A stretch of DNA of 64,000 bases from Massilia sp. BJB1822. Lineage in GTDB: Bacteria; Pseudomonadota; Gammaproteobacteria; Burkholderiales; Burkholderiaceae_D. Position 1 is the stretch's first letter; each line of letters begins with the position of its first letter. The notes under the pieces are model-generated. The model was not told where the DNA came from, did no database searches, and was given only the letters and a program-made list of their open reading frames with translations. This document shows, piece by piece, positions 59,835 through 64,000 of the stretch. Both the position numbers and the translations under genes were made by a program. The stretch is taken from contig NZ_JABWEB010000008.1 of NCBI RefSeq assembly GCF_013369485.1, positions 1 through 64,000 on the forward strand. The letters are read 5' to 3'.

Positions 59835-59888
59835 GGTTGCCTCGCTAGGCTGGCATATCTTCCAGCATAGCGCGGCGGGTGGGCGGCG

Positions 59889-60215
59889 TTAAGCCTTGAT
59901 GTCGATCAGTGTGCCGATGCGTTCGTCGGCCGCCTGGATCACCTTGGCGGACAGGTCGAAACCGGCTTTGTAGACGAGGGAATTGCTCATGTCCTTGGCC
60001 ATGTTTTCGCTGGACAAGCCTTCCTGCTGCGCCAGGCCGCGCGCGGCCGTGGACAGGGTCACGCCGGTGCCGGCCGGAGTGGCTTCCTGGAAGTTGGCCT
60101 GCTGCGGCTGGAAGTTCTGCGTGTTCGCATTGGCAACATTGTGCGCCGTGACATCCAGGGCTTTCTGATTGGCTTGGAGGCCGGACAAACCGGCGCTGAG
60201 AGCAGAAATAGCCAT
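59889..60215 (-). CDS. Solitary flagellar basal-body rod-like protein
   Basis: The 108-residue protein has an N-terminal flagellar rod signature, SALSAGLSGLQANQKALDVTAHNVANANTQNF, and a C-terminal rod-type segment, MSNSLVYKAGFDLSAKVIQAADERIGTLIDIKA. It resembles a shortened FlgC/FlgE-like axial protein lacking the middle domain. No flagellar genes adjoin it. Such solitary rod-like proteins occur in motile betaproteobacteria; whether it joins the rod or is vestigial is unclear. TAAGGA lies 10 bp before the ATG. Confidence 0.8.
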   Translation of the reverse strand: MAISALSAGLSGLQANQKALDVTAHNVANANTQNFQPQQANFQEATPAGTGVTLSTAARGLAQQEGLSSENMAKDMSNSLVYKAGFDLSAKVIQAADERIGTLIDIKA

Positions 60216-60492
60216 GACGTGATTTCCTTAGGGCAAGAGCGGACAGTGTACACGGATTGCCCGGTTGCCGCACGTCAACGCTTAAAAAATAGGCAGGCCA
60301 TGCAACAGCTGCTGCCGTGTAAGTGTTGCCGCAGCGCGCCAAAACCCGCGTTCAGGCAAGAAAAGCTGCTGCAATTAAAGTTCTGCCATTGCCTATAAAA
60401 AAGGCAGATTGCACAATCAGATTATTGCCGCACACCAAGCTCGCCTGGAGACCACCATCGATTCCCTGCGTCATTGCCGCTGGCCGTCCGTC

Positions 60493-61692
60493 ATGCGCCG
60501 CCTTGTCTCGCCGCTAACGCCTGCGCGCCGTCTGGCGGGCGTGCTGCTGGCATTGGCGTGCGGCTTGCTGGTGGACGGGGCGGTGGCCGCCACTGCGGCT
60601 GGCCTGGCGCCAAGCCTGGCACCGCTCGATGCGCGCCTGAATGAGCAAATCCTCATGCTGCCGGCCGGTCCCGGCGGACGCGAGCGTCTGGAAACCACGC
60701 TATTCAAGCCGGACGGACCCGGCCCGTTTCCCCTGCTCGTCATCAACCACGGCAAGGCGCCTGGCAATCCACGCCTGCAGCGGCGCGACCGCTTCGTGTA
60801 TATGGCGACCGCCTTCGTGCGGCGCGGCTATGCCGTGCTGGTTCCCATGCGCACCGGTTTCGCCAATTCCAGCGGCCGCTACAGCGATTTCGGCTGCAAT
60901 ATGACGGCCAACGGCTATGCTCAGGCCGCCGACATTGCCGACGTGCTGGAGTACGCCGGCCAGCAGTCCTGGATCGACGCCCGCCGCATCGTGGTTGCGG
61001 GCCAATCCTATGGTGGCCTGGCCAGCATGGCCCTGGCGACCCAGGACATTCCCGGCGTGCGCGGCGTGCTCAATTTCGCGGGTGGCTTGCGCACTATCGG
61101 CGGCAGCTGCGACTGGCAGCAGGCGCTGGTGCAGGCCTTCGCCGATTATGGCCGGCGCAGCCGTCTGCCGAGCCTGTGGCTGTACGGCGCCAACGATTCC
61201 TTCTTCGCGCCGCCCCTGGTCAGCCGCCTGCATCAGGCTTACACGCGGGGTGGCGGCAAGGCGCAGCTGCTGGCCTATGGCGCCTTCAAGAGCGATGCCC
61301 ACCGCATGCTGGCCAGCCGCGACGGCGAGAAAATCTGGCTGCCCCATGCCGAGCGCTTCCTGCAAGCGATCGGCATGCCGTTCCGCGAAGTGTATGCGCT
61401 GGCCGAAACTCCGGCCGCGCCCGCCAGCAGTTACGCCGCGCTGGAGGATGTGGCCGCCTTGCCCTATGTGCCGGAGCGCGGACGCGAGCAATACCGTGCC
61501 TTCCTCAAGCGCATGACGCCGCGCGCCTTCGCCATTTCCGCCAGCGGCGCCTGGGGCTGGGCGGAAGAAGGCGAGGAGCCGGAAGCGCGCGCGCTGGCGG
61601 CCTGCCAGTCGTCCAGCGAGCAGCCCTGCCGCCTGTATTCGGTCGATGAAAGGGTGGTGTGGCCGGCCGTGAGCGCCGGCCGTACGGATTGA
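60493..61692 (+). CDS. Secreted alpha/beta hydrolase (dienelactone hydrolase/peptidase-like)
   Basis: This 399-residue protein runs from the ATG at 60493 (a TTG at 60409 would add 28 residues). The N-terminus (RRLVSPLTPARRLAGVLLALACGLLVDGAVA) is a signal peptide. The hydrolase fold shows PFPLLVINHGKAPGNPRLQRRDRF, AFVRRGYAVLVPMRTGFANSSGRYSD, the nucleophile in VVAGQSYGGLASMALA (Ser), LWLYGANDSFFAPPLV (Asp) and FKSDAHRMLAS (His). Exported esterase or peptidase activity is expected; substrate unknown. The TATAAAA near 60394-60400 is a possible promoter element. Confidence 0.82.
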   Translation: MRRLVSPLTPARRLAGVLLALACGLLVDGAVAATAAGLAPSLAPLDARLNEQILMLPAGPGGRERLETTLFKPDGPGPFPLLVINHGKAPGNPRLQRRDRFVYMATAFVRRGYAVLVPMRTGFANSSGRYSDFGCNMTANGYAQAADIADVLEYAGQQSWIDARRIVVAGQSYGGLASMALATQDIPGVRGVLNFAGGLRTIGGSCDWQQALVQAFADYGRRSRLPSLWLYGANDSFFAPPLVSRLHQAYTRGGGKAQLLAYGAFKSDAHRMLASRDGEKIWLPHAERFLQAIGMPFREVYALAETPAAPASSYAALEDVAALPYVPERGREQYRAFLKRMTPRAFAISASGAWGWAEEGEEPEARALAACQSSSEQPCRLYSVDERVVWPAVSAGRTD

Positions 61693-61694
61693 GG

Positions 61695-62132
61695 CTAGAG
61701 CCAGACGCGGATGCTCAGATAGGCGGCGGCCGAGAACAGGGCGCTGCCGCACAAGGCGGGCCGCACGCCCGCGCTCATGCGCTGGGCCATCACTGCGCTG
61801 CCATGGTGCAGTTCGGCATAGGCCAGCGCCGCCAGCACATTTTGCAGGGCCACATAGAGATTGAGCGCCAGCGCCAGGCCCAGGCAGAGCGTGGTGCTGA
61901 AGGTTTCGCGCGAAAACTGCGCCAGCTGCGGAATATTCTCCATGCTTAGCATCAGCAGCAAGCCCTGGGCGATGCCGAACATCATGCCCCAGCTGGTGCG
62001 GCGCATGAAGCGCGGGTTGTAGTAATCGGCATGCCACTGCGGGATCAGGGCCAGGGCGTGCATGACCAGCACGGCGATCGTCAGCGCCTGCAAAATCCAG
62101 TAGACCGAATCGAAAGTCCTCAGTTCTTCCAT
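61695..62132 (-). CDS. Small four-TM membrane protein
   Basis: This 145-residue protein has four hydrophobic segments: VYWILQALTIAVLVMHALALI, the RTSWGMMFGIAQGLLLMLSM helix, TTLCLGLALALNLYVALQNVLAALAYA, and GVRPALCGSALFSAAAYLSIRVW. No known family was recognised. It ends 2 bp from the convergent hydrolase gene. An N-terminal acidic stretch (MEELRTFD) precedes TM1. Function unknown. Confidence 0.7.
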   Translation of the reverse strand: MEELRTFDSVYWILQALTIAVLVMHALALIPQWHADYYNPRFMRRTSWGMMFGIAQGLLLMLSMENIPQLAQFSRETFSTTLCLGLALALNLYVALQNVLAALAYAELHHGSAVMAQRMSAGVRPALCGSALFSAAAYLSIRVWL

Positions 62133-62266
62133 GGCGACTCAGCTCCTGATCAGACCGGATGGGCGGGGAGATATGGATTGAAAATAGCATATTCCATCGC
62201 CTCTGAGTGCATGATACGCCGCCCCCGCGCGTGCCGTATCGGCGCATGCCGGCAAGGAATGCGGGC

Positions 62267-63688
62267 TCAGGAAAACAGGGTGAATTTCCTGGCGTAATGG
62301 CGCAGGATGGTGGCCGCCGGCACGCCGCGCACGGAGAGTTGCCGGTAGCCCGTATCCGGCAAATGCAGGCTCTTGTCCCAGGTCTGCCAGGCGCAATGGC
62401 GCTGGCTGTCCTGCTGCGCTGGAATCCAGATCTGCGTTTCGACCAGACTTTCGTCGGCGTTGCGCAGATGGCGTTGCATCAGGAGCCAGCGGTAGCTTTC
62501 CAGATTGGCGATGTCCTGATGAAGCTTGAGCTCTTCGCAAAATTTTAGCCAGGCCAAGCGGTTGGCCGGCTGATGCTGCGTGCCCGGCTTCTGCGGCCGG
62601 CGCTTGAAGAAGCTTTCTTCGGCGTAGGCCGAGGAGTACTTGAAGTCGATCAACAGCAGACGCCCGTCGTCGAGCCTGACGATCAGATCGGGGCGGCGCG
62701 CCATGCCGTTCCAGGCGCAGATCTGACGGCGCGCATCGGTCCAGAGCTGGCGCTGGGGAGCGGAGACGCTGTCGAGCAACTCGTGGTCGCAACTGAGAAT
62801 GCGCGCGGCGCCAAATTCTTCCAGTGCGTATTCCAGGCAAGCCGCCTCCCATACCCGGTAAAAGCCTTTCAGGCCGAATATCTCGCCGCCCCCAGCGTTG
62901 GCAGAGTAGTGCAGTATGCTTCCAAGCAGCTCGGCCAGCTCGCGTGCCTGCGCATGCACGGGAGGTTCGGTGCGGGTGATGGCGGCGAGCGCATCCTGGA
63001 TATGTGGCAGCGTTGCCTCGTGGCCGTTGCCAAAGAGCGAGGCATCTTGGCTTAAGTGCTGGCTGTCGGCAAAGCGGGCGGCCAGCGTTTCCCATTCTTC
63101 CAGCAGATTCGGGGCGATTTCTTCGTCCATGGCGCCGGGGAACAGATGCCGCAGCGCATCCAGGGCAATCCAGCAGGCCAGGCCCACCAGATCGTTGCGG
63201 GTCTGCCGCATCTGTGGCGGCCGCGCCCACATCGTTTCGAAGTAGGGTGTGTGGTCCGGCAGGTAGACGGCGCGTTCTAGATTGCGGCTGATGTGGCGCT
63301 CATCGAAGCCGGCCGCGAGGCCGGGAATCCGTACCAGGGCCAGCAATTGCGGATCGCCCAGACGGCGGATCAGTTCCACCAGGCTGGCCAGTTTGGCATA
63401 GCCCAGTTCGGGCGGCCCGTCTGTCTGTTCGCGGCGCCCTTCGGCGTCGCTCAGATAGCCTTCGCGTTCACTGCGCCGTTCCCGCGGATAACTCCGGGCG
63501 AAGCGCGCCAGAACGCGGGAAAGCTGGCCGAGGCAGGCTTCCTTGCTCTCGCCCTGATCCAGCCGGTAGCCGTAGGGCAGGCGCAGACGGGCCTTGCCCT
63601 CGGCATCGCGCACCAGGCCGACATAGGATTCGCCACCGCTCGCCAGCTCGGTGTGCTGCAGCTCGAAGTGCCAGCCCTTCGGTTTCAC
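62267..63688 (-). CDS. McrC/LlaJI-type restriction endonuclease subunit
   Basis: The 473-residue protein starts at GTG 63688, overlapping the upstream gene's stop (GTGA). The N-terminal part is helical and family-specific. The C-terminal part has the hallmark FYRVWEAACLEYALEEFG (W280, E281) and a PD-(D/E)xK nuclease core: RPDLIVRLDDGRLLLIDFKYS with D334, D348 and K350. This is the signature of McrC-like and LlaJI-type nuclease subunits that work with a McrB-like GTPase to cut methylated or phage DNA. It may be part of a defence locus running off the right edge. Confidence 0.75.
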   Translation of the reverse strand: MKPKGWHFELQHTELASGGESYVGLVRDAEGKARLRLPYGYRLDQGESKEACLGQLSRVLARFARSYPRERRSEREGYLSDAEGRREQTDGPPELGYAKLASLVELIRRLGDPQLLALVRIPGLAAGFDERHISRNLERAVYLPDHTPYFETMWARPPQMRQTRNDLVGLACWIALDALRHLFPGAMDEEIAPNLLEEWETLAARFADSQHLSQDASLFGNGHEATLPHIQDALAAITRTEPPVHAQARELAELLGSILHYSANAGGGEIFGLKGFYRVWEAACLEYALEEFGAARILSCDHELLDSVSAPQRQLWTDARRQICAWNGMARRPDLIVRLDDGRLLLIDFKYSSAYAEESFFKRRPQKPGTQHQPANRLAWLKFCEELKLHQDIANLESYRWLLMQRHLRNADESLVETQIWIPAQQDSQRHCAWQTWDKSLHLPDTGYRQLSVRGVPAATILRHYARKFTLFS

Positions 63689-64000
63689 TCGCCTTCTGCC
63701 TTGACGGGATCGGCATCCAGCATCAGGCCGGCAACCAGCATGCGGGCATGGTCGGCCGAGGAAAATTCGCCGAAAGTGCGCGGGTCTGCGCCTTGCATGC
63801 CGCTGCGCCGCAGCAGCCGGAACAATGGCTCACGATCGCGGGCAAAGACGTTGTCCCATAGGAAAAACATCAGTTTGTTGCGGATGGTTTCCAAACCGAT
63901 CTCGGGACGGATAAGGGGACGATTTAGGAAACCGTCGATATGTGCGATGAGCGTGCTGGCCAGTTCGCTAGGTAGGGGGCTGACATCTTCAGGCCAGTCA
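63685..64000 (-). CDS. Partial gene upstream of the McrC-like nuclease (runs off right edge)
   Basis: The frame is open to the window end; only the C-terminal 104 residues are visible, beginning DWPEDVSPLPSELASTLIAHIDG and ending DADPVKAEGE. A TTG at 63894 is not needed as a start because the frame continues upstream without stops. The stop overlaps the nuclease start by 4 bp. By position it should encode the McrB-like AAA+ GTPase partner, but the visible C-terminus shows no Walker motifs, so that is inference. Confidence 0.6.
   Translation of the reverse strand, partial: DWPEDVSPLPSELASTLIAHIDGFLNRPLIRPEIGLETIRNKLMFFLWDNVFARDREPLFRLLRRSGMQGADPRTFGEFSSADHARMLVAGLMLDADPVKAEGE

Noticed and set aside
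1..64000. CRISPR arrays, insertion sequences, integrases or a prophage
   Set aside because: No regularly spaced direct repeats, transposase or integrase genes, or phage structural genes were seen.

Overview
The window looks like a chromosomal segment of a high-GC betaproteobacterium, most likely Oxalobacteraceae (Massilia/Duganella/Janthinobacterium-like). This rests on the gene combination (NirK fused to cytochrome c, single-subunit quinol NO reductase, narK1-narK2-hemN-dnr next to narGHJI-ppiC-moaA-narXL) and on short intergenic palindromes of a style I associate with this family. No insertion sequence, prophage, CRISPR array or rRNA operon was seen.

Positions 1-32.5 kb form a nitrate-respiration/partial-denitrification island. 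On the minus strand lie nirK (followed by a cut-off gene at the left edge), a SirB-like protein, a DUF2249 protein and norZ. norZ is divergent from the NO-sensing repressor gene nsrR, with an imperfect palindrome between them. On the plus strand follow narK1, narK2, hemN, a Crp/Fnr (Dnr-like) regulator, a chemoreceptor, a beta-carbonic anhydrase and a small NosL-like protein. Two unusual signalling proteins come next: a membrane PDZ/GAF protein without a kinase domain, and a large beta-propeller histidine kinase. Then come narGHJI, a parvulin gene, moaA and narXL. The island ends with a Cys-tailed HMA protein, nnrS and a PepSY membrane protein behind a Fur-box-like site. The visible pathway is nitrate to nitrite (NarGHI), nitrite to NO (NirK), NO to N2O (NorZ), with NarXL, Dnr and NsrR as regulators. 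No nosZ is present in the window, although a NosL-like protein is.

Positions 32.5-50.2 kb hold mostly accessory metabolism and signalling genes. They include dadA, KTSC and DUF2750 proteins, a LysR regulator overlapping a DUF3422 gene, a phytase-like lipoprotein, a glutathione S-transferase and an FMN-binding split-barrel protein. Also here are an overlapping GAF/degenerate receiver pair, a penicillin acylase, a diguanylate cyclase, an acyltransferase, a LytS/LytR-type two-component pair and a CPA1 Na+/H+ antiporter. Two families of intergenic palindromic repeats occur. One has copies at 29361 and 37153. The other is a composite at about 45401-45531 that contains FNR/Anr-like boxes.

Positions 50.3-64 kb carry tRNA-Gly(GCC) with a strong terminator, a GNAT acetyltransferase, CheV and a DJ-1/PfpI protein. 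A two-transmembrane gene is broken by what looks like a one-base homopolymer indel. A glutathione/gamma-glutamyl-themed group follows: S-formylglutathione hydrolase, a CPA2 antiporter overlapping no gene but tightly linked to a YbdK ligase, a PuuD-like hydrolase and a MarR regulator. The rest is a phosphoribosyltransferase, a solitary flagellar rod-like protein, a secreted alpha/beta hydrolase, a small membrane protein and, at the right edge, a McrC/LlaJI-type restriction nuclease gene overlapping the end of a partner gene.
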